From NCBI RefSeq assembly GCF_009834915.1, contig NZ_WVHS01000002.1, positions 744,001 to 808,000 on the forward strand: a stretch of DNA of 64,000 nucleotides, read 5' to 3'. This DNA is from Hufsiella ginkgonis. GTDB lineage: Bacteria > Bacteroidota > Bacteroidia > Sphingobacteriales > Sphingobacteriaceae. This document shows positions 8,412-17,631 of the stretch, in pieces. A program made the position numbers and the translations under genes. The notes under the pieces are model-generated. The model was given only the letters and a program-made list of their open reading frames with translations. It did not search any database and was not told the origin of the DNA. Every line of letters starts with the position of its first letter. The stretch's first letter is position 1.

Positions 8412-8546
8412 GGTGATTGGCGTCGGATCGGCCGGATGGTTTGTTGTAAACCAACCAGGACATGATTCATCTGTTGAACCGTATATTCGGGGAATTGAAA
8501 ACTCCACATGAGAACGGTTTAATATCTGTAAACAGGCATTCCTGGA

Positions 8547-9467
8547 TTAATTGAAAGATTCCCTGAACTCCTTTGGCGAAAGGTTCGTTTTCGTCTTAAA
8601 CAACCTGCTGAAGGACTGCAAATGCTCAAACCCCAGCTCATAGGAGATCTCACTGACCGACAGGCTGGTTGTAGAAAGCTTTTCCTTTGCCAGGTCTATG
8701 AGCTTTCCATGCAGGTACTGCTGGGTGCTTTGGTCAATTAGAGATTTGAGCATCCCGGTTAGGTATCCCGCCGAAATATTCAGCTTTTCTGCAATGTAGC
8801 TTACCGTTGGCAGACCTTTATCTGCAAGGTGGCCGTTCTGAAAGTACTCCCCGATCAAATCTTCCAACCGGTTTAAGATCTCGTGGCTCACCGCCTTCCT
8901 GGTGATGAACTGCCGTTGATAGAAGCGCTCGGAATAACTGAGCAGCAATTCAAGCTGCGCAATGATCACCTGCTGGGTAAAGCGATCAATATTGGCGTTT
9001 GCTTCGACTGCGAGTTGTGCAGATATAGCGTTGAGTGTATTTTCTTCTGCCTCTGATACATGAAGGGCCTCGTACAGGGAGTAGTCAAAAAAGTCGTATT
9101 GTTTGATCACTTTCGCAAGGTGCGTTCCCCACAGCAGATCGGCATGAAATAGGATCATCCATCCCGTAGGGCGATGTTCCCTGCTACCGACGACTTCTAC
9201 CGTAAATACCTGGCCGGGAGCCATAAAGAAGAGCACGCCGTCGTCAAAATCGCTGACCTGCTGGCCGTATTTGATCCTGGCATCGGGCACCCTTTTCAGC
9301 GCGATGGAATAGAAATCGTAGATCATGCTTAAGCCGCCACCTGTCAAAGGTATTTTAACGTCCTGCATATTCACCACGCTAACCAGCGGGTGTCCTGGTT
9401 TTGGCAGGCCCGCCAGTTTGTGGTATTCTGAAATGGTCTTGAAATGATATCTTTTAATACGCTCCAT
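8547..9467 (-). CDS. AraC-family transcriptional regulator
   Basis: I choose the ATG at 9467 (MERIKRYHFKTISEYHKLAGLPKPGHPLVSVV). An ATG nine codons upstream would overlap the epimerase stop. The 306-residue protein has an N-terminal cupin-like sensing region and a C-terminal double helix-turn-helix (about 205-306: YIAEKLNISAGYLTGMLKSLIDQSTQQYLHGKLIDLAKEKL and ISYELGFEHLQSFSRLFKTKTNLSPKEFRES). Such regulators in Bacteroidota commonly control a neighbouring oxidoreductase. It lies directly after the epimerase gene, in the same direction. Confidence 0.92.
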   Translation of the reverse strand: MERIKRYHFKTISEYHKLAGLPKPGHPLVSVVNMQDVKIPLTGGGLSMIYDFYSIALKRVPDARIKYGQQVSDFDDGVLFFMAPGQVFTVEVVGSREHRPTGWMILFHADLLWGTHLAKVIKQYDFFDYSLYEALHVSEAEENTLNAISAQLAVEANANIDRFTQQVIIAQLELLLSYSERFYQRQFITRKAVSHEILNRLEDLIGEYFQNGHLADKGLPTVSYIAEKLNISAGYLTGMLKSLIDQSTQQYLHGKLIDLAKEKLSTTSLSVSEISYELGFEHLQSFSRLFKTKTNLSPKEFRESFN

Positions 9468-9480
9468 TGAGTTAATGATA

Positions 9481-10374
9481 TCAAAAATATACATTACCCC
9501 GCAAATCCTGCAGCAGTGTCGGGTGGCTGGTATGCCAGTTCAATTGCTCTCTGGTTTTGAAGGCCGAGGCTGGACCGTCAACGCCTGCGAAGTGTTCAAA
9601 CCAGGTGAAATGTTCGGATGCTTCTTTCCCCGATTTGGAAACTACAGGCAATCCAAGCTTTGAGCCGATGGCTTCTGCTATAGACTTTAGCGTAACGGAT
9701 TCCTCCGCCACGCCATGAAAACGAACTCCGGGAACGGTGTTTTGCAGTGCGAGTCTATACAGAGCGGCTGCATCCAGGCGATGTACGGCTGTCCACCGGT
9801 TCTCCCCCTTGCCTATATAGGCGGATACCCTAGTCTTTTTGGCCAGATCGATCAGCATAGGAACAAATCCATGGCGATCGCCATCACCGTGTACTGAGGG
9901 AGAAAGACGAACTACCGATACATTGATCCCCCTTTCAGCCAGTTCGTCCACTGCCTGCTCGGATGCTGCACGTGGGTTACGGGAGTGCGCATAATCGGGA
10001 AGGGAATCCTCCGTCACCATCTGTCCGCCTCCCACCACAAGCGTTCCCGAAGTTACGATCAATGGGCGGTTGGTACCCGCCAGTGCATTGCCCAGGGCTT
10101 TGATGGCTTTGCGGTCTATTTCACAGACTTCCCCGAACCTTGAAAAATCGTGGATAAATCCTGTGTGGATAACTGCGTCTGCAGATCTTGTACCTTCTGC
10201 CAGGCTGTTCAAGTCCTCCAGGTCGCCTTTATGTACCTCTGCGCCTGAAGATTGAAGCGTTTTTTCCGCCTGCTCATTCCTGGCAAGGCCAATCACTTGG
10301 TGCCCGGCGCCGATCAGTTCAGCAACTACTGCTGAGCCTACAAATCCTGTCGCCCCTGTAACAAAAATTCTCAT
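9481..10374 (-). CDS. NAD(P)-dependent epimerase / extended SDR family oxidoreductase
   Basis: The start is the ATG at 10374 (MRIFVTGATGFVGSAVVAELI), which puts the Rossmann glycine motif TGATGFVG at residues 6-13 as the family expects; the longer frame upstream has no such character. The 297-residue protein has the Asp/Arg cofactor turn (GLARNEQ), GDLEDLNSLAEG and VIHTGF motifs. The usual YxxxK catalytic pair is not clear (NPRAASEQAVDELA stands in that area), so the reaction may differ from classical epimerases. The AraC regulator gene follows after 13 bases, which suggests a shared transcript. Confidence 0.88.
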   Translation of the reverse strand: MRIFVTGATGFVGSAVVAELIGAGHQVIGLARNEQAEKTLQSSGAEVHKGDLEDLNSLAEGTRSADAVIHTGFIHDFSRFGEVCEIDRKAIKALGNALAGTNRPLIVTSGTLVVGGGQMVTEDSLPDYAHSRNPRAASEQAVDELAERGINVSVVRLSPSVHGDGDRHGFVPMLIDLAKKTRVSAYIGKGENRWTAVHRLDAAALYRLALQNTVPGVRFHGVAEESVTLKSIAEAIGSKLGLPVVSKSGKEASEHFTWFEHFAGVDGPASAFKTREQLNWHTSHPTLLQDLRGNVYF

Positions 10375-10735
10375 AGTTATAATGTTAGATGTTAGTATTT
10401 CTATCCGGTTCTTAATTGATCCCGTGGGATTCACCTGTTGTGCGTAAATGAACCCTGCAAAGATCATTCGGGCCGACTGAAAATATTTAACCGGATCAGG
10501 CTTTAATTTAGCCAAAATCGCAAAGCGGGAGTCCGAAATAGGTTCAGACATTAAATGAGTAGCCTGACGGGAAGCTCCACGTAACGCTGCCAGCGTTTCA
10601 AACACCTCACCTCAGTTATTTTACGGTACTTGATCATACGATGTTATGCGATCATTTCCAGCTCCTTTTAAAATTATCTCTGTCTCATCCCTTTCGCTCT
10701 GCGGTGCATAAGGTTGGGCTTGCGACGTCGGCGCA
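10375..10735. other. Intergenic region, 361 bases
   Basis: The space lies between the epimerase start and the stop of the AraC-MacB fusion gene, both on the minus strand. A minus-strand frame reads through 10375-10605 ahead of the epimerase but has no domain and is probably not translated. A near-palindrome (GGCTTTAATTTAGCC, about 10500) could be a regulatory site. Nothing else is recognised. Confidence 0.5.
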
Positions 10736-13700
10736 TCATTCTGAGCGAAGGCTTTCCACCGGGTTGGTCAAGGCTGCCTTGATGCTGTGATAACTAACGG
10801 TGAGTAAAGTGATGAGCACGGCGCCTGCCCCGGTTAATGCAAATACCCACCAGGACAACCCGGTATGGTAAGTGTAACGCTGCAGCCATTGGTGCATGAA
10901 ATACCAGGAAACAGGGACGGCAATGAGCAGGGCGATCCCCACTAGGGTGACAAAGTCCCTGGATAAGGAACCCCAGATGCTAAACACCGATGCGCCCAGC
11001 ACCTTTCTTATACCGATTTCTTTGACGCGCTGCTCGGCGATAAACGACGCCACCCCGAATAATCCAAGGCAAGATATGAAGATAGCGAGCACAGCGAACA
11101 CGGAGGCCAGCTTTCCGGTACGTTCTTCCGCTATAAACTTTTGCGCATACTCACTATCCGCGAACTTGTAATTGAACGGCGCATCCGGTGCGAACTTTTT
11201 GAAAACCGCATCGATCCTGACGAGCGCATCAGCGACAGGCATACCAGCCCTGAGCTTCAAATTGATCACATTGAATGAGCGTTCGCGATCATCCATCAAA
11301 AATACCACCGGTGTTATAGGATCAAAAGGCGAGGTCATGACCATGTCCTTTACTACACCCAGTACTTTCCAGTCTTTTCCGTGCCATTTAATGGTTTTAC
11401 CTACAGGCTCCTTCAATCCCATCTGCCTGATTGCCGCTTCGTTAAACAAAAAGCCCGACGAATCGCTCAAAAACTGTTTGGAGAAACTCCGGCCTTCTTT
11501 CATTTGCCAGCCCACTACGCTGCCAAAATCGGGGTCTACCAGCACGGTACCGAATACCTCCTGCCGGTTAGGATCCTTTCCTTGCCAGCTCAGGTTATCT
11601 GCCGACGACCAGATGCCGGTCATCGGATTGGAGGAAGCCGATACGCCGGATACTGCGCCGGTCCTTAACAACTCCTCGCGGAAAGCGCTGTATCCCTTGA
11701 TAGCGTTATAAGAGATCGATACCAGGTTGTCCCGGTTATAACCTACCGGCCTGTCCTTGGCAAATTCGATCTGTTTAAAAACAATGATGGTTCCGATGAT
11801 CATCGTAACCGAAACTGAGAATTGCACCACCACGAGAACCTTACGGGGTAATGCAGCTCCAGGGCCCGCCTTGAAAGTGCCTTTTAATACTTTCACCGCA
11901 TTAAAGGACGATAAGTAAAGCGCCGGGTAGCTTCCCGCAAGAAGTCCGGTGAACAGGCAAAAACAAACGCAGGTCAGCCAAACCAGCGGGTTGGTCCAGA
12001 TCAGGTGAAGGTCCTTTCCCGAGACGTCATTGAAAAACGGCAAAGCCAGCCAGGCCAGCAGCATAGCGATCAGGAAGGCTACGGCAACGATCAAAAAGGA
12101 TTCACTTAGGAACTGCGCTACCAGTTGCGCGCGCAAGGAACCGATGGCCTTACGAATGCCCACTTCTTTAGCGCGCTTTTCGCTCCGTGCCGTGCTCAGG
12201 TTCATAAAGTTGATGCAGGCCAGCAACAGCACAAACAGGCCGATGATACCGAAGAGCCATACGAACTGCAGTCGCCCCGCAACGGCAACGCCGTTCCTGA
12301 ATTCATACAAGTGCCATTCGCGCATCGGGGACAGGAAGAGCGCGGGCTTAGTGGCATTCTTTGCATGCTTATACAGGATGTTCTGAATTTTATGCGAAAG
12401 CTGCCGCAAGTCGCTGCCCTGGTTTAACAAGGCATATAGTTGGAATGAACTATTGTACCAGTTATTTATGCCATCGCCGTTCTGCGTGAGGAGAGCGACA
12501 GGCGCGATAAAATTGATATCGCTGAATTGCGTATTCTTTGGCAGGTCCCTGTACACGCCTGTTACCTGCACCAGGAAAGCATCGTTGAGCCTGATCGTTT
12601 GGTTGACCGGATCGGTTTCACCAAATAGTGCCCGGGCCAGTGATTCATTGATTAATATGGCGCCGGGCGTTTTAAGGGAGTTTTTCGATCCCCTGAGCAT
12701 ATGCAGGGTGATGATTTCTGTAATGGCAGGTTCAGCATAACAGCCGTCGCTTGAAAAGGCATGGTTATTATAATTCAGGTTCTGTTCCATGGTAATAACC
12801 GAGGCCACTTGCTTAAAGTCGCCGGCATATTTATCCCGTAGTTCCGCCGATAAGGGCAAAGGCAGCGAGGATTGCGTTACCAGGCCGCCGCCGGCGTTGA
12901 CATTCGCCAAAACCTGTACGATGCGGTCATAATTCTTATTGGACCTATCGAAGGACGCTTCGTCCCATATCCATAAACCGATCAGCATAGCCACAGCCAT
13001 ACCCACTGCGAGGCCGGCAATATTGATCAGGGAAGAAACTTTGTTCCTGGCCGTATTTCTCCAGGCGATCTTTAAATAATTTTTAAACATATGATTGCGG
13101 TTTACCTGGTTCGAAATTACCGCAACGGGCCGTGAATCATATGTCAGGTTATAAGATGGGAGTTGTTTTTTATACTCCGCGGGCGTTTTTCCCGTCAGTT
13201 GTTTGAATGCGCGGTGAAAGGTGCTCGGCGAATTAAAACCTGCGTCATAAGCAATGCCCTGCAAGGTAAGGTGCCCGAAAGCTGCGTCCTGCATCTTGCG
13301 GGCCACCTCGCCTATACGATATTCATTGACAAAATCATTAAAGCTTTTCTTGAGCCCGCTATTAATGATACGGGACAATTCGTGGGTCGTCAATCCGAGC
13401 TTTTCAGCCAGTGAGGTCAAACTGAGTTCCGGGTCTTTGTAATAAGCGCCGTTCTTTACCATTTGCTTAAGCCAGCTGGCTTTATGCTTTAACTCATCCG
13501 GCGATGGTAACTTCAAAAAATAGGGTTCATCTGCGGGCGAGTTCATTTCGGGTCTTAAGATCACCATCCCGGCCGTGCCAATTGCCAGGGCGGCTAAAAG
13601 GAGATATACAGGATAAGGATAGCCGATGATCGTAAAGGGTATCCACAATAGCCATAAAATGGCGAAACCTGTCAACAACTTGTTCAGCCACCGCAATTTT

Positions 13701-14185
13701 AAGCGGTAACGATCGCCCCCGTTAAATTTCAGGTCCCGCGAGAATTCTTTGATCAGCTGATGAGCGGCATACCAATAGACGCAAACAGAAATAAATACCA
13801 GTGATCGGAACAGCGGGATCCGGCCCGGAAAGCCTGGTGTATAAAGAATACCTACGCCTACTGTTATTAACATGGGAAAGAAATGCAACAGGTCTCCGGA
13901 ACGGAATTTATAGTTTGGCCGGGTTATGCTCCCTACATAAAAATAGATGAGCGGACCTAAAGCCAGCGAAAATGGCGGTAGTTCCGGGTGAATGCCAGTG
14001 TACAAGGCCCGGATCATCCCGAGGACGGTAACCATGAGAATAAAACCAAGGACCCGGTTGGCGGCCTTGTTACCTTTTTGGATCAGTAACAATAGCAGGC
14101 TGAAAGCAAGCCCGACGAATATCGTTCCCAGCAAAGCCAGCTCATAAAGGTCGGTATGCAAGTTATCTACTTTCAAGTTATGCAC
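10736..14185 (-). CDS. Fusion: membrane-bound AraC regulator joined to MacB/FtsX-like ABC permease
   Basis: This 1149-residue protein joins two complete modules in one frame. Residues 1-225 hold about seven membrane helices. Residues 240-345 are an AraC-type double helix-turn-helix (LSLTSLAEKLGLTTHELSRIINSGLKKSFNDFVNEYRI, then GIAYDAGFNSPSTFHRAFKQLTGKTPAEYKKQ). After a 20-odd residue linker, residue 366 is a Met that starts a typical MacB-like permease of 784 residues (MFKNYLKIAWRNTARNKVSSLINIAGLAVGM). That part has a periplasmic MacB_PCD region and four membrane helices with the FtsX motifs (NLSTARSEKRAKEVGIRKAIGS and VKEIGIRKVLGASV). The start is GTG, because no ATG is near and a stop codon precedes it. 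A TAATTTTG box lies 18 bases upstream. No partner ATPase gene is adjacent. Confidence 0.85.
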   Translation of the reverse strand: MHNLKVDNLHTDLYELALLGTIFVGLAFSLLLLLIQKGNKAANRVLGFILMVTVLGMIRALYTGIHPELPPFSLALGPLIYFYVGSITRPNYKFRSGDLLHFFPMLITVGVGILYTPGFPGRIPLFRSLVFISVCVYWYAAHQLIKEFSRDLKFNGGDRYRLKLRWLNKLLTGFAILWLLWIPFTIIGYPYPVYLLLAALAIGTAGMVILRPEMNSPADEPYFLKLPSPDELKHKASWLKQMVKNGAYYKDPELSLTSLAEKLGLTTHELSRIINSGLKKSFNDFVNEYRIGEVARKMQDAAFGHLTLQGIAYDAGFNSPSTFHRAFKQLTGKTPAEYKKQLPSYNLTYDSRPVAVISNQVNRNHMFKNYLKIAWRNTARNKVSSLINIAGLAVGMAVAMLIGLWIWDEASFDRSNKNYDRIVQVLANVNAGGGLVTQSSLPLPLSAELRDKYAGDFKQVASVITMEQNLNYNNHAFSSDGCYAEPAITEIITLHMLRGSKNSLKTPGAILINESLARALFGETDPVNQTIRLNDAFLVQVTGVYRDLPKNTQFSDINFIAPVALLTQNGDGINNWYNSSFQLYALLNQGSDLRQLSHKIQNILYKHAKNATKPALFLSPMREWHLYEFRNGVAVAGRLQFVWLFGIIGLFVLLLACINFMNLSTARSEKRAKEVGIRKAIGSLRAQLVAQFLSESFLIVAVAFLIAMLLAWLALPFFNDVSGKDLHLIWTNPLVWLTCVCFCLFTGLLAGSYPALYLSSFNAVKVLKGTFKAGPGAALPRKVLVVVQFSVSVTMIIGTIIVFKQIEFAKDRPVGYNRDNLVSISYNAIKGYSAFREELLRTGAVSGVSASSNPMTGIWSSADNLSWQGKDPNRQEVFGTVLVDPDFGSVVGWQMKEGRSFSKQFLSDSSGFLFNEAAIRQMGLKEPVGKTIKWHGKDWKVLGVVKDMVMTSPFDPITPVVFLMDDRERSFNVINLKLRAGMPVADALVRIDAVFKKFAPDAPFNYKFADSEYAQKFIAEERTGKLASVFAVLAIFISCLGLFGVASFIAEQRVKEIGIRKVLGASVFSIWGSLSRDFVTLVGIALLIAVPVSWYFMHQWLQRYTYHTGLSWWVFALTGAGAVLITLLTVSYHSIKAALTNPVESLRSE

Positions 14186-14265
14186 TTAGGTCAATTCATG
14201 TTCCAAAATTACAAGCAATTAATAAGCAGGTAGTTATATAATAATGATTATGTATTGTGTAACAG

Positions 14266-14289
14266 AACCGAACATGGGCATGTCCGGTT
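14266..14289. promoter_or_regulatory. 24-base palindrome upstream of the AraC-MacB fusion gene
   Basis: AACCGAACATG and CATGTCCGGTT flank two Gs, with 10 of 11 positions paired. It lies about 80 bases upstream of the fusion gene's GTG start and about 330 upstream of the VioB-like operon. The symmetry suggests a binding site for a dimeric regulator or a small hairpin. Which gene it serves is unknown. Confidence 0.45.
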
Positions 14290-14338
14290 TTGAATATTAA
14301 ATGATCGTCCGGAATCAGCTATACTGATATTATTTGTA

Positions 14339-14398
14339 GAGACGATAATTATCCTTCCTCCCTGCGTGACTCTCTCCGGCAGGGAGACAGGATTTCAT
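14339..14398 (+). repeat. 60-base dispersed palindromic repeat, copy 1
   Basis: This stretch matches the reverse complement of 47941-48000 at 55 of 60 positions, beginning GAGACGATAATTATCCTTC and ending GGAGACAGGATTTCAT. Its middle can form a hairpin (CTCCCTG paired with CAGGGAG). Both copies are intergenic. It looks like a REP-type element. Confidence 0.85.
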
Positions 14399-14620
14399 GC
14401 TTATTTTACTTTCCCGGAGACGGAGCAAGTTAGAAGCCTGCAAGGAATTTTAAGCGTAATTAGAGAGGTCTATATTAACAATACCTGAGCCGATATTTAA
14501 TGAATCTATGTTAGTCAAATAAATAACTTATTTTTATTTGTTTTTTGTTATTGATACACTTTTATTCAAATTTTACTCTAATTTTATTCCACGCGATAGT
14601 CAATTATAAAAACGAAAACC

Positions 14621-16570
14621 ATGTCATATCTCCATTCACCGTATTTTGTTTTCACGGGCGATTTTGTTTCAGACGTATCTACGGTCAACAATGACCCGGC
14701 GCACTATAATAACGCTACGTTCGCAAGTTCATTTCAAACACCCGGATCAGGCAATCTCAATGGATGGTGGAACCCTGAGGGCGGCGCCACATTCGGATTT
14801 CAGAACTGCCGGATGAAGCAGCTATCGAGTAAAGAAGGTACCGGGGATCCGGATTTCCAGGACCCTATCTTTGGCGCTATAATAAGCAGCGCGGCGGGCA
14901 GAAACTCGGGCAAAATGGTAGACCTCGATCCGCAGTGGCAAATGAGTTCACAGCTTTGGGGAGTCAGCGTTTTCATTTCTACCAGTGACGGCGAGTTGCT
15001 TGTGTCCGGGAACATCAAGGCGACCGGGTTTCGCGACTTGCAGATGAGGCAACAAAAGGGTGCGCGCGTTAACGGGCAACCTTTGGGCGGTATGTGGACT
15101 TCCGTTCTGGAAAATGTGGTGTGGGGCGATAGGGCCGCCGATTCACCGTTTTTACAGCAACTGAAGGCAGCCTCGGCTTCAAATAAACTGAGTATTAACC
15201 TTAGCGGTTACGGGTATTACTACAACCATGCTGCTGACGGGCGATTTTCTCTCGGGCGTATTATCGGGACAATTGGGCCGTGGCTTGAAAATGAACCGGA
15301 AATACTTTCACCTTACCGCAGACTATACGGAATAATACAAGACGCCAATCAGAATACCTTTTTCAATTTTTCGAACTTTCTGTTCGAGCAGCAGCAACAA
15401 AGGTTAACCGTCGACTTTAGCGGTTCATTTCCGGTGATCGACTCCATAGGTACTATAGGTCTCAACAGTAAGCTCTACATGGCTGTCAGTAAAGTGCCTG
15501 TAACTATGCCTGCGCCGGGTTCCGCGAATGTAATACTAGCCTCCGACGAGATTATCATGATCGGCCAGATCAATTACGATGCCGCGTGGCTTAATAATAC
15601 CGGCGGGATTGCGTCATTCACTGACCTGCCCGATGACGTTACACATGCGCTTGCCAATAACCAGCTGCTCTTGTTAACCCCTGGTAGCGGCGGAAATTAC
15701 ATCGTTATCGCACGCGAAGCTATTGATGGACTGGTACTGCGAGCCGACGATTTCGTTTGCCGCATCGATTGTGGTCAAACGGTACCGGTAAATCTGTATG
15801 CGTATCAATGGGGGGAACCGCTGCAAAATGCCGTGATAACCATCAACATGGACCCCGAAGGCGGAGGAGCTGCAGCGGGATCTCAGTCGCAGAACCCACT
15901 CATCCCGGTTTGTGACATACCTAATTACAACACTCCCGTTGAAGGTATAAGTTTCTCCCAAACGATCAATACAGATGCGAATGGTTACGCCAGCCTGGAT
16001 ATTACCGGTAACAATGTGAATAACCCCAGGGGATATATCGACGGCCAAATTTACACCTTAAGTTATGCACTTTCCGGTCAGCAGCCAGATCCTGCAGCTC
16101 CGGGAAATATAGTTTCCGACGGGATCTTCATCCACGTAAGGAATTATTTCGAAGCCCCGGCCAATCCGTCGTGGAGCGACATATCAGAGATTATGGTGCA
16201 GTTTGCCAATTTATACCCTATTATGAGTAAGTACTTTTTGAATTTTGCAGATCCCCTGGCGCTGTTTTCAAAAAAGGAGATCCTCAAGTTTGCCTTCACC
16301 CGCGATATTACCGATCCTGTTTATATGCCGGTGACCCGCGATCTGTCTGAAGCAAAGAAGCAGGCCATACTCAACTGGCTGTCTGCCGATCAGCCGGTTG
16401 TTGATATAGGGCTTGCGGGAGCAATGGCTGCAGAGCCTGCAAAAATCCGGAATGTCCCGGAGGCTGGTGCACCGATCCCCGAAAAACAGGCAAAGCTAAA
16501 GCGTGCGGTGATGATGAAAAATGGCGCGCTGCTGTCTTATCCTGAAATTGATAACCTGTTTGAATACTAA
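14621..16570 (+). CDS. VioB/RebD-like protein, N-terminal half as a separate gene
   Basis: The 649-residue protein opens like the VioB/RebD family (SYLHSPYFVFTGDFVSDVSTVNNDPAHY; VioB begins with a similar FPRIHFRGW-type segment). Near its end it carries a segment resembling the middle of VioB: FANLYPIMSKYFLNFADPL (about 527-545) and YMPVTRDLSEAKKQAILNWL (about 567-586), matching VYPFMSDKVFSLADR and YYMPSTRELSAPKA in VioB as I recall them. VioB and RebD couple two oxidised tryptophan units in violacein and indolocarbazole synthesis. In those proteins the ferritin-like C-terminal half is fused on; here it is the next gene. There is no tryptophan oxidase nearby, so the substrate is unknown and the role is inferred only from architecture. 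No signal peptide is visible. Confidence 0.7.
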   Translation: MSYLHSPYFVFTGDFVSDVSTVNNDPAHYNNATFASSFQTPGSGNLNGWWNPEGGATFGFQNCRMKQLSSKEGTGDPDFQDPIFGAIISSAAGRNSGKMVDLDPQWQMSSQLWGVSVFISTSDGELLVSGNIKATGFRDLQMRQQKGARVNGQPLGGMWTSVLENVVWGDRAADSPFLQQLKAASASNKLSINLSGYGYYYNHAADGRFSLGRIIGTIGPWLENEPEILSPYRRLYGIIQDANQNTFFNFSNFLFEQQQQRLTVDFSGSFPVIDSIGTIGLNSKLYMAVSKVPVTMPAPGSANVILASDEIIMIGQINYDAAWLNNTGGIASFTDLPDDVTHALANNQLLLLTPGSGGNYIVIAREAIDGLVLRADDFVCRIDCGQTVPVNLYAYQWGEPLQNAVITINMDPEGGGAAAGSQSQNPLIPVCDIPNYNTPVEGISFSQTINTDANGYASLDITGNNVNNPRGYIDGQIYTLSYALSGQQPDPAAPGNIVSDGIFIHVRNYFEAPANPSWSDISEIMVQFANLYPIMSKYFLNFADPLALFSKKEILKFAFTRDITDPVYMPVTRDLSEAKKQAILNWLSADQPVVDIGLAGAMAAEPAKIRNVPEAGAPIPEKQAKLKRAVMMKNGALLSYPEIDNLFEY

Positions 16571-16580
16571 CATAAACATC

Positions 16581-17621
16581 ATGCTTAAAATAGAACCGAA
16601 ATATATAGTGGAGGCCGTATCTGCATCAAGCCTCGAAGAGCTATTTCCGCTTGTTCAGAATGCTATAGAACTGGAGCACTCCACTATACCTCCATACCTC
16701 ACGGCGATGTTCTCATTTAAACCGAATACCGGTAATGAAATAAGAGCAATAATTCACTCCATCGTCATCGAAGAAATGTTGCATATGTCCATTGCCGCCA
16801 ATATACTGAATGCCCTCGGCGGGAGGCCGCTTATCAACGACAAGTCTTTTATTCCCGAATATCCCACCCCGTTGCCTATGGGTATAGGCAGTAGCGAAGG
16901 GCTCATCGTAGGGCTCAACCCGTTCAGTATAAATATCGTGCAGAGCATTTTCATGGAGATCGAAGAGCCGGAGAATCCTATCCCTCCAACCCTTATGCTG
17001 GCGGCTGAGGCAAGTCCTGAATATGCTACCATAGGACAGTTTTATATGACGTTAAGCGATAAGATACAGCACCTTGCCCCGGATAACCTGCCCGGCGATC
17101 CTGCGAAGCAGGTTACCTCAAACTTTTTTAGTAGCAGTGAGCTCTTTCCCATCCTCACCAAAGAAGATGCGGTCAACGCCATCAATATCATCGTAGAGCA
17201 AGGAGAAGGTACTACCCATTCGCCCCTGGATCCCGAAAAGGAACTCGCGCATTATTACAAGTTTGCGGAAATCGTTGCAGGAAAGAAGGCTGTCGTTCGT
17301 AACGATGGCTCTTATTCGTTTTCCGGTGATCCGATACCGTTCGATCCGAATGACGTTTATCCCGTTTATTCAAATACAAAGGCAAAGATGCTTATCCCGG
17401 GAACTGAGGAACGACGGCGTGTTGACGAATTCAATAATGCCTACAGTTCGCTCCTTAACGGGTTGCACCGTACGTTCAATGGCGAACCTGGCTATCTCGA
17501 CAATACGATCGGTGTTATGTTCGACCTGAAGTTGCTGTCTGAGAAGTTGAACGCAACACCCTTCCCGGGTCAGCAGGGCTATACGATCGGTGCGCCTTAT
17601 GAGTGGTTTCCACAGCCATAA
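16581..17621 (+). CDS. Ferritin-like protein, VioB/RebD C-terminal domain type
   Basis: The start is the ATG at 16581 (MLKIEPKYIVEAVSASSLEELFP), 10 bases after the previous stop; an earlier in-frame ATG lies inside the upstream gene. The 346-residue protein has the ferritin-like helical bundle found at the C terminus of VioB (Pfam Ferritin-like, PF12902). The metal-binding pattern is visible as IELEHSTIPPYL (Glu32, His33) and HSIVIEEMLHMSIAANILNALGG (Glu64, Glu65, His68). The end (AKMLIPGTEERRRVDEFNNAYSSLLNGLHRTFNG) is a long helical region as in the family. It is almost certainly the partner of the gene before it. Confidence 0.85.
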   Translation: MLKIEPKYIVEAVSASSLEELFPLVQNAIELEHSTIPPYLTAMFSFKPNTGNEIRAIIHSIVIEEMLHMSIAANILNALGGRPLINDKSFIPEYPTPLPMGIGSSEGLIVGLNPFSINIVQSIFMEIEEPENPIPPTLMLAAEASPEYATIGQFYMTLSDKIQHLAPDNLPGDPAKQVTSNFFSSSELFPILTKEDAVNAINIIVEQGEGTTHSPLDPEKELAHYYKFAEIVAGKKAVVRNDGSYSFSGDPIPFDPNDVYPVYSNTKAKMLIPGTEERRRVDEFNNAYSSLLNGLHRTFNGEPGYLDNTIGVMFDLKLLSEKLNATPFPGQQGYTIGAPYEWFPQP

Positions 17622-17631
17622 GTAACAGCAG

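Larger units (their letters stand above)
14186..14620. other. Intergenic region, 435 bases, with promoter box, palindrome and dispersed repeat
   Basis: Between the divergent fusion gene and the VioB-like operon there is a TAATTTTG box for the minus-strand gene (14204-14211), a 24-base palindrome (14266-14289) and a 60-base dispersed repeat (14339-14398). An AT-rich run lies just before the operon start. No protein or RNA gene is seen. Confidence 0.7.

Noticed and set aside
8437-8453. Hairpin TGGTTT/AAACCA after the LytTR regulator
   Set aside because: Only six pairs with no T run; too weak to call a terminator.
10375-10605. N-terminal extension of the epimerase
   Set aside because: The Rossmann start at 10374 fits the family; the extension has no family character.
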